Shown here in pieces: positions 52,616 to 62,442 of a stretch of 64,000 nucleotides of DNA (positions are counted from its first letter, which is position 1; each line of letters opens with the position of its first letter). The translations under genes and the position numbers were made by a program. This DNA is from an uncultured bacterium. Its GTDB lineage: Bacteria > Actinomycetota > Coriobacteriia > Coriobacteriales > Coriobacteriaceae. Location of the stretch: assembly GCA_905214465.1 (NCBI GenBank), contig CAJMMD010000007.1, forward strand, positions 16,385 through 80,384, given 5' to 3'. The notes below the pieces were generated by a model that did no database searches, was not told where the DNA came from, and saw only the letters and a list, made by a program, of their open reading frames with translations.

Positions 52616-53950
52616 ATGAAACCTATCGTCGCCGTCGTCGGACGCCCCAACGTGGGCAAGTCCACGCTCGTTAACCGCCTGGCCCAGACCTCGGACGCCA
52701 TCGTCCACGAGTCCCGCGGCGTCACGCGCGACCGCTCGTATCACACGGCCGATTGGAACGGCCGCGAGTTCACCATCGTCGACACGGGCGGTATCGAGCC
52801 GCTCAAGAGCGACGACGTCTTTGCCACGTCCATCCGCGACCAGGCCCTCGCCGCCGCCGAGGAAGCCGCCGTCATCCTGTTTGTGGTCGACGGCCGCACC
52901 GGTGTCACCGAGGAGGACGAGTCGGTCGCCCGCATGCTCAAGCGCTGCGACAAGCCGGTCTTTCTGCTGGTGAACAAGCTCGACAACCCCGATCGCGAGA
53001 ACGACAGCATCTGGGAGTTCTATTCGCTCGGTATCGGCGAGCCCACGCCGCTCTCGGCGCTGCACGGCCACGGCACCGGTGACCTGCTCGACGACATCGT
53101 GGCCCTGCTTCCTGAGGAAGAGGACGAAGTCGCCGACGAGTTCCCCGATGCGCTGAACGTCGCCATCATCGGCCGCCCCAACGCCGGTAAGTCCTCGCTG
53201 TTCAACCGCATCCTAGGTGCCGACCGCTCCATCGTCTCGAACATCGCCGGCACCACGCGCGACGCCATCGACACGGTCGTCGAGCGCAACGGCAAGCACT
53301 ACCGCATGGTCGATACCGCGGGCATCCGTAAGAAAAGCACCGTGTACGAAAACATCGAGTACTACTCCATGGTCCGCGGCCTGCGCGCCATCGACCGCGC
53401 CGACGTGGCGTTGCTCGTCGTCGACGCCTCCGTGGGCGTCACCGAGCAGGACCAGAAGGTCATGGGCTTGGCCATCGAGCGTGGCTGCGCCATCGTGGTG
53501 CTGCTCAACAAGTGGGACCTGCTCGACGACGACCGCAAGCGCGAGGCCTGCATGGAGACCGTCGACCGCCGTCTGGGCGTCATGGCTCCCTGGGCCCAGT
53601 ACCTGCGCATCTCTGCCCTCACCGGTCGCAGCGTCGAGAAGATCTGGGCCATGGTCGACGCCGCCGAGAAGACGCGTTCGCAAAAGATCACCACCTCGCG
53701 ACTCAACACGTTCCTCACCGACCTGCGCGAGTTTGGCCACACCGTGGTTGACGGCAAGCGCCGCCTGCGCATGCACTACGTGACCCAGACGGGCGTCAAC
53801 CCGCCGACGTTCACGTTCTTCGTTAACCACAGCGACCTGGTCAACGACACCTACCAGCGCTACGTGGAGAACCGCATGCGCTCGACCTTCGACTTTGCCG
53901 GCACGCCCATCCGACTCTTCTTTAGGAAGAAGGAGCAAAAGGATGCATAA
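52616..53950 (+). CDS. der: Ribosome biogenesis GTPase Der (EngA)
   Basis: Two tandem GTPase domains: G1 motifs GRPNVGKST and GRPNAGKSS, G3 DTGG and DTAG, G4 NKLD and NKWD. A C-terminal KH-like domain (RRLRMHYVTQTGVNPPTFTFFV, IRLFFR) completes the 444-residue protein. It acts in 50S subunit assembly. AAAGGAGAG precedes the ATG; plsY begins inside its last codons. Confidence 0.96.
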   Translation: MKPIVAVVGRPNVGKSTLVNRLAQTSDAIVHESRGVTRDRSYHTADWNGREFTIVDTGGIEPLKSDDVFATSIRDQALAAAEEAAVILFVVDGRTGVTEEDESVARMLKRCDKPVFLLVNKLDNPDRENDSIWEFYSLGIGEPTPLSALHGHGTGDLLDDIVALLPEEEDEVADEFPDALNVAIIGRPNAGKSSLFNRILGADRSIVSNIAGTTRDAIDTVVERNGKHYRMVDTAGIRKKSTVYENIEYYSMVRGLRAIDRADVALLVVDASVGVTEQDQKVMGLAIERGCAIVVLLNKWDLLDDDRKREACMETVDRRLGVMAPWAQYLRISALTGRSVEKIWAMVDAAEKTRSQKITTSRLNTFLTDLREFGHTVVDGKRRLRMHYVTQTGVNPPTFTFFVNHSDLVNDTYQRYVENRMRSTFDFAGTPIRLFFRKKEQKDA

Positions 53951-54626
53951 TCCGATTCTGCTGACCGCCATCTGTGCCGTGGTCTCGTTCTTTATCGGGG
54001 CGATTCCGTTTGGCTTGATCTTGGGCCGCGTGTTTAACCACACGGACATTCGCAAGGCGGGCTCCGGCAATATCGGCACCACCAACGCCCTGCGCGTGGC
54101 CGGCCCCAAGGTGGCCGCGCTCACCTTGCTGCTCGACTGCCTCAAGGGCGCCATCTGCGTCCTCATCGCAAGACCGCTTATCGCCGATATGGGCTATGGT
54201 TTTCCGCCAAACATCATGGCCCCCGGGGCTCCCGGCGACTGGATGATCGGCGTCATTTGCCTGGCGGCTGTGTGGGGTCACATCTTCTCGCCCTACCTCA
54301 ACTTCCATGGCGGCAAGGGCATTGCGGTTGGCCTGGGCGTCATTCTTGCGTGGTACTGGCCCATCGGTCTTTCGCTGCTGGGCATGTTTATCGTGGCCGT
54401 CGCCATCACCAAGTATGTGTCGGTGGGCTCGCTCGCCGCCGCCGTCGGTCTTCCCATCGCCGTCTGTGCGGTCTTTCCGTACAGTAGCCTGGGCCTTAAG
54501 TTCTGCATGGCGATGATCGGCATCACCGTGGTGTGGGCCCATCGCTCGAATATCAAAAAGCTCACGTGCGGTAAGGAGTCCAAGCTCTCATTTACCAAGC
54601 GCGTCACCGAGCCCGACGATAAGTAG
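53943..54626 (+). CDS. plsY: Glycerol-3-phosphate acyltransferase PlsY
   Basis: Integral membrane acyl-phosphate:glycerol-3-phosphate acyltransferase, about 227 residues and seven hydrophobic helices. The three cytoplasmic motifs are present: IRKAGSGNIGTTNALR, LNFHGGKGIAVGLGV and the C-terminal AHRSNIKKL. ATG at 53943 overlaps der by 8 nt, with AAAAGGA just before. Together with plsC and gpsA it makes the first phospholipid precursors, so three lipid genes lie in this run. Confidence 0.94.
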   Translation: MHNPILLTAICAVVSFFIGAIPFGLILGRVFNHTDIRKAGSGNIGTTNALRVAGPKVAALTLLLDCLKGAICVLIARPLIADMGYGFPPNIMAPGAPGDWMIGVICLAAVWGHIFSPYLNFHGGKGIAVGLGVILAWYWPIGLSLLGMFIVAVAITKYVSVGSLAAAVGLPIAVCAVFPYSSLGLKFCMAMIGITVVWAHRSNIKKLTCGKESKLSFTKRVTEPDDK

Positions 54627-54635
54627 GAGAGAGTC

Positions 54636-55643
54636 ATGAATGTTGCGCTGATTGGCTCCGGCTCCTGGGGAACCGCCGTCGCCGGCCTTGCCGCCGCGCG
54701 AGCCGAGCGCGTGACCATGTGGGCCCATAGCGAGCAGACGGCCGCCGGCATCAACGGCGAGCACCGCAACCCCCGGTATCTGGTGGGCTACGAGCTGCCC
54801 GACAACGTTGTCGCCACGACGGAGCTGGCGCAGGCGCTCGACGGTGCTGAGGCCATCATCTTTGCCGTACCATCGACGCATCTACGCAGCGTATGCCACG
54901 AAGCCGCACCCTTTATTGCCGCCGACACTCCGGTGCTCTGCCTCACCAAGGGCATTGAGCCCGAGTCCGGCCTGCTTATGAGCGAGGTTATCGCCAGCGA
55001 GATCGGCAACGAGACGCGCGTGGCGGCGCTCTCGGGCCCCAACCATGCCGAGGAGATTTGCCGCGGCGGGCTTTCTGCCGCCGTCATCGCCAGCGAGGAT
55101 GCGCAGGTAGGGGAGACCTTTAAGGAACTGCTCCTATCGACGGCCTTCCGCATCTACCTGTCGCAGGACATGACCGGTGTCGAGGTGTGCGGCGCTATGA
55201 AAAACGTCATCGCCATCGTATGCGGCATCTCCGCCGGCACCGGTGCGGGCGACAACACGCTTGCCCTTATCATGACGCGCGGCCTGGCCGAGATCAGCCG
55301 ATTGGTGCACGCGCGCGGCGGCCAGGCCATAACCTGCATGGGACTCGCCGGCATGGGTGACCTCATCGCCACCTGCACCTCAGAGCATTCGCGCAACCGT
55401 ACCTTTGGCTACGAGTTTGCCCACGGCGTATCGCTCGACGAGTACCAGGAGCGCACGCATATGGTGGTCGAGGGCGCCGTCGCGGCGCGCAGCGTCAGTG
55501 AGCTCGCCCGTTCACTGGGCGTAGACATTCCGCTCACCTTTGCCGTAGAGCAAACGCTCTACAACGGTGTTACTTTGGATAGGGCGCTCGAGATTCTCAC
55601 CGACCGCGTCCCATCGCAAGAGTTCTACGGACTCACCGACTAG
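54636..55643 (+). CDS. gpsA: Glycerol-3-phosphate dehydrogenase (NAD(P)+)
   Basis: Makes sn-glycerol-3-phosphate from dihydroxyacetone phosphate. NAD(P)-binding GSGSWGTAVAGLAA at residues 7-20, IFAVPSTHLRS, LTKGIEP, LSGPNHAEEI, the catalytic Lys in CGAMKNVIAI and GLAGMGDLIATCTSEHSRNR are all in place. 335 residues, normal. The ATG follows AGGAGAG by 6 nt, 9 nt after plsY. Confidence 0.96.
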   Translation: MNVALIGSGSWGTAVAGLAAARAERVTMWAHSEQTAAGINGEHRNPRYLVGYELPDNVVATTELAQALDGAEAIIFAVPSTHLRSVCHEAAPFIAADTPVLCLTKGIEPESGLLMSEVIASEIGNETRVAALSGPNHAEEICRGGLSAAVIASEDAQVGETFKELLLSTAFRIYLSQDMTGVEVCGAMKNVIAIVCGISAGTGAGDNTLALIMTRGLAEISRLVHARGGQAITCMGLAGMGDLIATCTSEHSRNRTFGYEFAHGVSLDEYQERTHMVVEGAVAARSVSELARSLGVDIPLTFAVEQTLYNGVTLDRALEILTDRVPSQEFYGLTD

Positions 55644-55661
55644 TGCAGAAAGGCTACTACC

Positions 55662-56333
55662 ATGGGTTCCATTAAAATCGCTCCGTCCATCCTTTCGGCC
55701 GATATGGCCAACCTCAAGGGCGAGCTCGACAAGATCGCCGGCGCCGACTACGTGCACTTTGACGTCATGGACGGTCACTTTACCGGCAACCTCACCTTTG
55801 GCGTTGATATCCTCAAGGCCGTCAAGCGCTCCACCGACGTGCCGGTCGACGCGCACCTCATGGTGTCGAACCCCGACGAGACCGTCGATTGGTATGCCGA
55901 TGCCGGCGCCGATATGATCACCGTGCACTACGAGGCCTCTACGCACCTGCACCGCACGCTCACGCACCTGCAGCAGCGCGGCGTCAAGGCCGGCGTGGTG
56001 CTCAATCCCGCCACGCCCGTCTGCGTACTCGAGAACATCATCGACGTCGTCGATATCGTGCTGCTGATGAGCGTGAACCCCGGTTTTGGCGGCCAGAGCT
56101 TTATCCCGGGCACTCTGTCTAAGCTGCATGAACTCAAGGCCATGTGCGAGCGCCACGGCGTGTCGCCCATGATCGAGGTCGACGGCGGCATCTCTTCCAA
56201 GAATATCGCCGAGGTCGTCAAGGCCGGCGCCGATGTCTTGGTGGCTGGCTCCGCCGTATTTAAGTCCGAAGATCCCGCCGCCGAGGTTGCGCTGCTGCAG
56301 AAGCTGGGCAACGAGGCCGCACAGGAGGCATAA
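55662..56333 (+). CDS. rpe: Ribulose-phosphate 3-epimerase
   Basis: TIM-barrel pentose phosphate enzyme of 223 residues. Family landmarks are IAPSILSADMANL, HFDVMDGHFTGNLTFG (metal-binding His/Asp), DAHLMV, MSVNPGFGGQSFI and EVDGGISSKN. Likely part of the gpsA transcript. Confidence 0.95.
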   Translation: MGSIKIAPSILSADMANLKGELDKIAGADYVHFDVMDGHFTGNLTFGVDILKAVKRSTDVPVDAHLMVSNPDETVDWYADAGADMITVHYEASTHLHRTLTHLQQRGVKAGVVLNPATPVCVLENIIDVVDIVLLMSVNPGFGGQSFIPGTLSKLHELKAMCERHGVSPMIEVDGGISSKNIAEVVKAGADVLVAGSAVFKSEDPAAEVALLQKLGNEAAQEA

Positions 56334-56339
56334 ACCCTT

Positions 56340-57518
56340 ATGACCGCAGGTCAAAACCGCATACCCGTAAATCTTGACTATGCCGCCTCGACGCCCATGC
56401 GCGCCGAGGCGCTTATTGCGCAGCGTGAGTACGACGAGAGCGAGCTTGCGGGCGTCAACCCCAACTCGCTGCACTCGCTCGGTCGCAAGGCCGCCGCGCG
56501 CCTGGAGGTCGCACGTCGAGAGATCGCCCACAGCTTTGGCGCGCGCGTCCGCCCGTCCGAGATCATCCTGACCAACGGCGGTACCGAGGCCAATCAGCTG
56601 GCGCTCCTTGGCCTTGCCGAGGGCGCTCGCCAGCGTGACCGTAAGCGCAACCGCGTGATCGTATCTGCCATCGAGCACGATTCGATTCTGGACAACCTGC
56701 CGCTGCTGCGTGCCGCCGGCTTTACCGTCGACCTCGTGCAGCCCTGCCGTGAGGGCTTCATTGAGCCTGCCGCGCTCACTGAGTTGCTCGCAGACGATGT
56801 AGCGCTCGTGAGCATTATGGTCGCCAACAACGAAACCGGTGTGGTGCAGCCCATCCGCGAGCTTGCCGCTGCCGCGCATACCGTGGGCGCCCTGTTCCAC
56901 ACCGATGCCATCCAGGGCTATCTGCATATTCCACTCGATGCCACCGAGCTGGGCGTCGACGCCATGTCCGTCGCTGCCCACAAAATTGGCGGCCCCGTGG
57001 CATCCGGCGCGCTCTACGTTAAGACCCGCACGCCGCTGCGCCCCCGCATCTTTGGTGGCGGACAGGAAGCCGGACGTCGTGCCGGCACGCAGGATCTACG
57101 CACGCAGTTGGCCTTTGCCGCCGCCGCCAGCGCACTGGCGCCCCATGTGGCCCAGGAGCGCTCGACGCTGCAAGACCTTTCGGACAAGCTCTACGCCACG
57201 CTTACAGCCCATCCGCGCATCCACGCCACCATGGGCGACTACACGCAGGCCGATCGTCTGCCGGGTATGGTTTCGATCTACGTCGACGGCATGGACTCCG
57301 AGGAGCTCATCATCAAGCTCGACGCCGCCGGTTTTGAGGTTTCGGCAGGCTCGGCATGCTCGAGCGGCAGCATGGACCCCAGCCATGTTTTGAGCGCGAT
57401 GGGCATCGGTCGCGAGCAGGCGTTGGGCGCACTGCGCATCTCCTTCGATGACCGCGTGAACCCGGCTGACCTGGACGACTTTGCCCAAACGCTGCTCTCG
57501 ATCGTAGGTGCCGCATGA
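56340..57518 (+). CDS. Cysteine desulfurase (NifS/IscS-type)
   Basis: PLP enzyme that releases sulfur from cysteine for Fe-S or tRNA thiolation. LDYAASTPMRAEAL is the N-terminus, TNGGTEANQLAL and EHDSILDN precede the PLP Lys in SVAAHKIGGPVASG, and the mobile Cys loop is SAGSACSSGSMDPSHVL. GRRAGTQDLRTQLAF is near residue 240. The sulfur acceptor cannot be told from context; the nif3-like gene overlaps it by 4 nt. Confidence 0.9.
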   Translation: MTAGQNRIPVNLDYAASTPMRAEALIAQREYDESELAGVNPNSLHSLGRKAAARLEVARREIAHSFGARVRPSEIILTNGGTEANQLALLGLAEGARQRDRKRNRVIVSAIEHDSILDNLPLLRAAGFTVDLVQPCREGFIEPAALTELLADDVALVSIMVANNETGVVQPIRELAAAAHTVGALFHTDAIQGYLHIPLDATELGVDAMSVAAHKIGGPVASGALYVKTRTPLRPRIFGGGQEAGRRAGTQDLRTQLAFAAAASALAPHVAQERSTLQDLSDKLYATLTAHPRIHATMGDYTQADRLPGMVSIYVDGMDSEELIIKLDAAGFEVSAGSACSSGSMDPSHVLSAMGIGREQALGALRISFDDRVNPADLDDFAQTLLSIVGAA

Positions 57519-58324
57519 TCGTCGCCGAGCTCGAGCGCACCCTGCTGGCACGCTATCCCAAAGCAAACGCCGAAGCATGGGACCACGTAGGCCTATCCGT
57601 CGGCGATCCTGACGACGAGATCCGCGGCGTTGCCTGCGCGCTCGACGCGACCGAGGCCAACGTGCATCGCGCACTCGAGGCCGGCGCCAACGTGTTGCTG
57701 ACGCATCATCCCGTCTACATCAAGGCGCCCGAGGCGTTTTGCCCGCCCAGTGCGACGCGCCCACAGTGCAGTGCGGCGCTCTACGAGGCTGCCCACTGCG
57801 GCGTGAGCATCATCTCGCTCCACACCAACCTGGACCGCTCGCACGAGGCGCGTGTCTGCCTAAGTACGTTGCTGGATGCCATGCCCGTGAGCTCGCTGGA
57901 GCACGTGGATGACCCCGAGGCCTGCGGCTTGGGCGCGCTCGCGACGCTCAATGACCCCTGCAGCCTGCGCGACCTTGCCACTCGTGCCGCCGCGACGTTT
58001 GGCAGCGACCCCCGCGTGTGGGGCGATGCCGAGCACCCGTGCCGCACCGTCGCCATCCTGGGCGGCTCCCTCGGTGACTTTGGAGAGCTCGCCATCGCCG
58101 CGGGCGCGGATGTTATCGTGACGGGCGAGGCAGGCTACCACGTGGCGCAAGACCTCGCCTTGCGCGGGCTGCCGGTGATCCTGCTCGGCCATGACCGCTC
58201 CGAGGAGCCGTTCGTTGATATATTGATGAACTCTGCAGTTGACGCCGGGGTCGACCCCCGTCATGCGATTAAAATACTGAACCCTTGCCAATGGTGGACT
58301 GTGACAAAAGGAGAGAACTTATGA
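57515..58324 (+). CDS. Nif3-like dinuclear metal centre protein
   Basis: A 269-residue member of the Nif3/DUF34 family. The metal-binding segments are LLTHHPVYIK (HHP), SLHTNLDRSHEA (H..D) and, at the C-terminus, GHDRSEEPFVDIL, where His and Glu complete the site. GEAGYHVAQDLALRGLPVILLG is also typical. Its biochemical role is unsettled (a GTP cyclohydrolase-like or hydrolase function has been proposed). The ATG lies inside the cysteine desulfurase stop codon (ATGA). Confidence 0.87.
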   Translation: MIVAELERTLLARYPKANAEAWDHVGLSVGDPDDEIRGVACALDATEANVHRALEAGANVLLTHHPVYIKAPEAFCPPSATRPQCSAALYEAAHCGVSIISLHTNLDRSHEARVCLSTLLDAMPVSSLEHVDDPEACGLGALATLNDPCSLRDLATRAAATFGSDPRVWGDAEHPCRTVAILGGSLGDFGELAIAAGADVIVTGEAGYHVAQDLALRGLPVILLGHDRSEEPFVDILMNSAVDAGVDPRHAIKILNPCQWWTVTKGENL

Positions 58325-59040
58325 GCGCCGGCGCTACGCTACTCAAGCTGCAACAGATCGATTTGGAGCTCGCCCGCAACAAGAGCGAACTTGCCAATAT
58401 GCCGGAGCTCAAGGAGCTCGCTTCCAAGCGCAAGACCTACGTTAAGCTTAAGTCCGAGATGACTAAGCTCTATGCTCAGCGCAAGGACCTGGACATTGAG
58501 CTCGACGATCTCAACACCACCGAGATCCAGACCAACAACGCCATCGAGGCCGCTAAGAAGCGCCACGTCGACGGCTCTGACTACCGCGAGGTTCAGGACC
58601 TGGAGAACGAGCTCGCCACCCTGGCCAAGCGTCTAGACAAGATCGAGCATACCCGCAAGGACGTCGTCATCGCCCATAAGGAGGCGCTCGATCGCGAGGC
58701 CCGCGCGCAGGCCATCATCGCCAAGTTCGAGGAGGGCGTGAAGGCCGACACCAAGGCCGCCCGCGCCAAGGCCGCCGACCTCCAGGCCCAGATTGATACC
58801 GCCACCAAGGAGCGCACCGCGCTTGCTGCCACGCTGCCGACCGACGTGCTCACCGATTACGAGCGCTTGCTCAAGCAGTTCCGCGGCCTGGCCGTCGAGA
58901 CCATCAAGGGCAACATCCCCACGGTTTGCCACACCGCACTGCAGGCGTCGTCCATGAGCGACCTCAACCACGACGGTAGTGAGATTACGCATTGCCCGTA
59001 TTGCCACCGCCTGCTGGTGCTTCCCAGCAAGGAAGCTTAA
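58321..59040 (+). CDS. Coiled-coil protein with C4 zinc ribbon (DUF164-type)
   Basis: A 239-residue protein, two long antiparallel coiled coils (about residues 5-165, rich in Lys/Glu/Ala) and a C-terminal zinc ribbon in which CHTALQAS and HCPYCHRLLVLP provide three cysteines with neighbouring His. Such proteins are usually found next to nif3, as here. Function is unknown, though nucleic-acid binding has been suggested for the family. The ATG at 58321 overlaps the nif3 stop (ATGA) with AAAAGGAGAG upstream. Confidence 0.85.
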   Translation: MSAGATLLKLQQIDLELARNKSELANMPELKELASKRKTYVKLKSEMTKLYAQRKDLDIELDDLNTTEIQTNNAIEAAKKRHVDGSDYREVQDLENELATLAKRLDKIEHTRKDVVIAHKEALDREARAQAIIAKFEEGVKADTKAARAKAADLQAQIDTATKERTALAATLPTDVLTDYERLLKQFRGLAVETIKGNIPTVCHTALQASSMSDLNHDGSEITHCPYCHRLLVLPSKEA

Positions 59041-60255
59041 ATGATGGCGGCGCCCAATAATTCAATGCAACTTGAGGGTAAAACGATCCTGCTGGGTATT
59101 ACCGGCGGGATCGCCGCCTATAAGTCGTGCAATATCGTGCGCCTGCTGCAAAAGCGCGGCGCGCGCGTCAAGGTCGTTATGAGCGAACATGCCACCGAGT
59201 TTGTGGGCCCGCTCACCTTTCGCGCGCTCACCAATGAGCCCGTCGCCGTAGGCCTCTTCGACGATCCCTCCGACCCCATCCACCACATTTCGCTGGCGCA
59301 GGAGCCCGACCTGGTGGTCGTGGCGCCCGCAACAGCCAACATCATCGCCAAGATGGCCAGCGGCATCGCCGATGACCTTATTTCCACCACGCTGCTTGCC
59401 ACGCCCCGACCCATCGTGGTCGCACCTGCTATGAACAACGGCATGTGGAAGGCACCGGCGACGCAGCACAACATGGCCACGTTGTGCGACCGTGGCGTCC
59501 ATGTGGTGGGACCCGGCAGCGGCTACCTTGCCTGCGGCGACGTGGACACGGGGCGCATGAGCGAGCCCGAGGACATTGTCGAAGCCATCTGCGAGGTTCT
59601 CAATCCCGTGCCGCAAGACCTGACGGGCAAGCGCATCGTGATCACCGCCGGTCCTACGCACGAACCGATCGATCCTGTGCGCTTTATCGGCAATCGTTCG
59701 TCGGGCAAGATGGGCATCGCCCTGGCGGGGAAGGCCGCTCGCCGCGGTGCCGAGGTCGCGCTCGTGCTGGGACCGACATCGCTCGATGTTCCTCGCGGTG
59801 TGGAGTGCGTACACGTACAGACCGCCGCAGAGATGCTGCAGGCAGCGCTCAGCGCCTTCCAGACGGCCGATGCAGCCATTTGCGCGGCTGCTGTCGCCGA
59901 CTACACCCCCGCGGCCCCTGCCAACCATAAGCTCAAAAAGGCCAACGAGCGCCTGGATCGCATCGAACTGGTCGAAACGGTCGATATCTTGGCCGAGCTT
60001 TCGCGCCAAAAGGGGGAGCGGCGCGTGATAGGCTTTGCGGCCGAGACCGATAACGTCGTGGAGTACGCGCAGCGAAAGCTCGCCCGCAAGGGTTGCGATG
60101 CCATTATCGCCAACGATGTCTCGCGCGCCGATTCGGGCTTTGGAACCGATACCAACAAGGCCTGGATCGTGAGCACTGCGGGCACGCAAGAACTACCCGT
60201 ACTAACAAAACCCCAGCTCGCAGATACAATTTTGGACTTGCTTCAAAATTTGTAA
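59041..60255 (+). CDS. coaBC: Bifunctional phosphopantothenoylcysteine decarboxylase/synthetase
   Basis: Coenzyme A biosynthesis. The N-terminal FMN-binding CoaC half shows GITGGIAAYKSCNIVRLL, VVAPATANIIAKMASGIADDL and VVAPAMNNGMW; the catalytic Cys lies in GPGSGYLACGDVDTGRM. The C-terminal CoaB half holds ITAGPTHEPIDPVRFIGNRSSGKMG and GFAAETDN, with the conserved Lys-rich KLKKANERL. 404 residues, full length. ATG at 59041, with an alternative at 59044. Confidence 0.95.
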   Translation: MMAAPNNSMQLEGKTILLGITGGIAAYKSCNIVRLLQKRGARVKVVMSEHATEFVGPLTFRALTNEPVAVGLFDDPSDPIHHISLAQEPDLVVVAPATANIIAKMASGIADDLISTTLLATPRPIVVAPAMNNGMWKAPATQHNMATLCDRGVHVVGPGSGYLACGDVDTGRMSEPEDIVEAICEVLNPVPQDLTGKRIVITAGPTHEPIDPVRFIGNRSSGKMGIALAGKAARRGAEVALVLGPTSLDVPRGVECVHVQTAAEMLQAALSAFQTADAAICAAAVADYTPAAPANHKLKKANERLDRIELVETVDILAELSRQKGERRVIGFAAETDNVVEYAQRKLARKGCDAIIANDVSRADSGFGTDTNKAWIVSTAGTQELPVLTKPQLADTILDLLQNL

Positions 60256-60334
60256 AAAAGTTCTTGCACAAGGACAAAGTTTCGGGTTAATATACTCCCT
60301 GTTGCGAGCGAGAGCAGAGCAACAAACAAAAGCT

Positions 60335-60411
<77 letters not shown>

Positions 60412-60421
60412 AGAAGTTTGC

Positions 60422-60451
60422 AGGTCAGGCACTTAGTGCCTGACCTTTTTT
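60422..60451 (+). terminator. Rho-independent terminator of tRNA-Pro
   Basis: A perfect 11-bp stem AGGTCAGGCAC/GTGCCTGACCT with a TTA loop and a T-rich tail. Confidence 0.9.
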
Positions 60452-60880
60452 GTTTTAAGCAATTGCTTAATTTTCAGTAAGCAACAGGGTGCCAAAAATC
60501 TACCTACGCGATATTCGCTTTTTGCGGTTGCTTGCGCGTTTTGCACGCGCTTGAGCCGATTTATTAACGCGATATGAATCTACATACGCGTAGCTGGTAT
60601 ACAGCCGAGTACAGGCTGTATTTATCGCGGCGATTTAGACGGAGATAGCGACTGCAACGAACAAGCGTGTCGCTGTATTTATTCCAGTAGTTCACTTGAT
60701 AGGTGGACAAGTGGGCTGTTGCAACGAAACGCCAACCAGGATGGGCTCTATACGAGAACGCCGTAGAGGCAATGACGCGGAGTGCGGCAGGCGCTCTGAA
60801 AGCCGCTGTATGACCCCATGTCTCCTTAACTCGATAATTTGTGTTTCAAGCCACGAATCGGTCGAGCAATTGCCAAAAGA
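60452..60880. other. Gene-free interval after tRNA-Pro
   Basis: About 430 bp of lower-GC DNA. Two similar segments AATCTACCTACGCG (near 60499) and AATCTACATACGCG (near 60579) and repeated ACGCGATAT are present. No convincing coding frame was found on either strand. Confidence 0.45.
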
Positions 60881-60908
60881 AAGGCCCATGCAGGATTGCA
60901 CGGGCCTT
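60881..60908 (-). terminator. Terminator of the two-component operon
   Basis: A 12-bp stem with one mismatch (AAGGCCCATGCA/TGCACGGGCCTT). On the minus strand it is followed by TTTCTTTT, about 110 nt past the kinase stop codon. Confidence 0.75.
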
Positions 60909-61018
60909 ACATCAGATCAAATTTGAGCTAGAAGCACCAAACGGGGAAGACGCAACACCATCTCGTCGCGGCCTCGGCGAGCGAAATATCGCAGTCGAGG
61001 TAGACATAGAGGAAGTCG

Positions 61019-62416
61019 TCAGATCCCGCACAGGGGGACCGCGATGGTGGCCACCGCGCCGCCCGAGGGGCTGTTGGCGAGCGAGACGGAGCCCCCGTGG
61101 GCGCTCGCGGCCTCGGAGGCGACGTGGAGGCCGAGCCCGTAGTGGCGGCCTCCGTCGCGCGAGGAGCGGGACGAGTCGTCTGTGAAGAGGCGCTCGCAGC
61201 CGCGTTCGAGGGCGGCGGGAGAAAAGCCCGGTCCGTCGTCGGCCACCTCGATGACGAGGTGTCCGCCCGCGACGTCGCAGGAGACCGCCACACGCGAGCG
61301 CGCGTGCTCGGCGGCGTTGGCCACGAGGTTCGCGGCGGCTCGCGCCAGGGCGGTTCGGTCGAGCGGGGCCTCGGGCGCGTCCGCGACAGCGGGGCCCGTG
61401 GCCGCGTCGAGCGTCACGCCTCGCGCCCGGGCGATCTGGGCGGCCTCGGCGAGGACCTGCTCGCAGAGCTCGGCCGGCCGCATGGGGGCCCTCTCCGCCC
61501 CGCCGGACCCGCGCGAGGCCTCGATGAGCAGGCGCACGTAGCCGTCGAGCCTTTCGACACCGCCGGCTATGTCGCGCGCGGCGGCCGAGAGGTCGCTGTC
61601 ATTCTCGTCTTCCAGCTCCTCCGCCACGAAGTCGGCGTTGGCGCGCAGCACGGTGAGCGGCGTCTTGAGATCGTGGGCGAGCGACGCCATCTGCTCGCGC
61701 TGCCCCCGCTCCGCGGCCCAGCGGGCCTCGAGCGACTCGGCGAGGGAGGCCCGCATGGCGTCCATCGCGGCGAGGACGTCGTTCACCTCACGCACGTTGG
61801 TGCTGCCGACCGCGAAGTCGAGCTCCCCCGCGCCAACGCGCCCCGCCGCCTCCGCGAGCGGCGCCATCTTGCGCGAGATCACGCGGCTCGCACGGCGCGC
61901 CACGAGCGCGAGCGCGAGCGCGCTTCCCGCAGCGGCGCCGACGAGCATGAGGTTCTGCGGGTTGGGAAGCAGGCTGGCGAGATCGCGCGAGACCCACTGC
62001 GGCAGGTACTCGCTGACGAGTGCGCAGGCCCCGCCGCCCTTGAGCGGGAACGCAGCGTAGGTGAGGCCCGAGCCCCCGCCCTCGATCTCCACTGTGCCCG
62101 GATCCGCGGCGAGTGCCGTACTGGCCATTTCCGTCGCATCCTCGAGCCGCGTGCCCTCGAGGTCTGTCATCAGCACGTATCCGTCCTTGTTCAGGATGAG
62201 GTAGCGGTAGGCCGTCGGCACGTCCTGCTGCCCGCAGACGCCGTCGCGTGCCAGGCCCTCCGCGACCTCGCGCGCATTGGCCGGCCCCCAGCTTGCCTCG
62301 TAGACGAAGCCCGCGTTGATCGCCACGGAGAGCACCATGAGCGAGGCGAGCCACGCCGTGGCGACCGCCGCGAACGCGTAGGCGAAGTAGCGCGCGATGA
62401 CGAAGGAGAGTGGCAT
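61019..62416 (-). CDS. Sensor histidine kinase
   Basis: A 465-residue membrane kinase. TM1 is near residues 8-38, a periplasmic domain of about 130 residues follows, TM2 (NLMLVGAAAGSALALALVARR) is near 155-175, then HAMP. The phosphoacceptor is His in MASLAHDLKTPLTVLRANADF; N box NLVANAAEHA, G1 VADDGPGF and G2 GRHYGLGLHVA are present. ATG at 62416 (MPLSFVIARY) overlaps the regulator by a 27-nt gap only, and the upstream GTG (62455) would overlap it without a ribosome site. Partner of the adjacent response regulator. The gene is very GC-rich. Confidence 0.88.
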   Translation of the reverse strand: MPLSFVIARYFAYAFAAVATAWLASLMVLSVAINAGFVYEASWGPANAREVAEGLARDGVCGQQDVPTAYRYLILNKDGYVLMTDLEGTRLEDATEMASTALAADPGTVEIEGGGSGLTYAAFPLKGGGACALVSEYLPQWVSRDLASLLPNPQNLMLVGAAAGSALALALVARRASRVISRKMAPLAEAAGRVGAGELDFAVGSTNVREVNDVLAAMDAMRASLAESLEARWAAERGQREQMASLAHDLKTPLTVLRANADFVAEELEDENDSDLSAAARDIAGGVERLDGYVRLLIEASRGSGGAERAPMRPAELCEQVLAEAAQIARARGVTLDAATGPAVADAPEAPLDRTALARAAANLVANAAEHARSRVAVSCDVAGGHLVIEVADDGPGFSPAALERGCERLFTDDSSRSSRDGGRHYGLGLHVASEAASAHGGSVSLANSPSGGAVATIAVPLCGI

Positions 62417-62442
62417 GCCCCCGCGACCTCGCGCCCCGATCC

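Noticed and set aside
60692..60901. A 69-codon minus-strand open frame between tRNA-Pro and the kinase
   Set aside because: It overlaps the operon terminator and lacks any motif or ribosome site.
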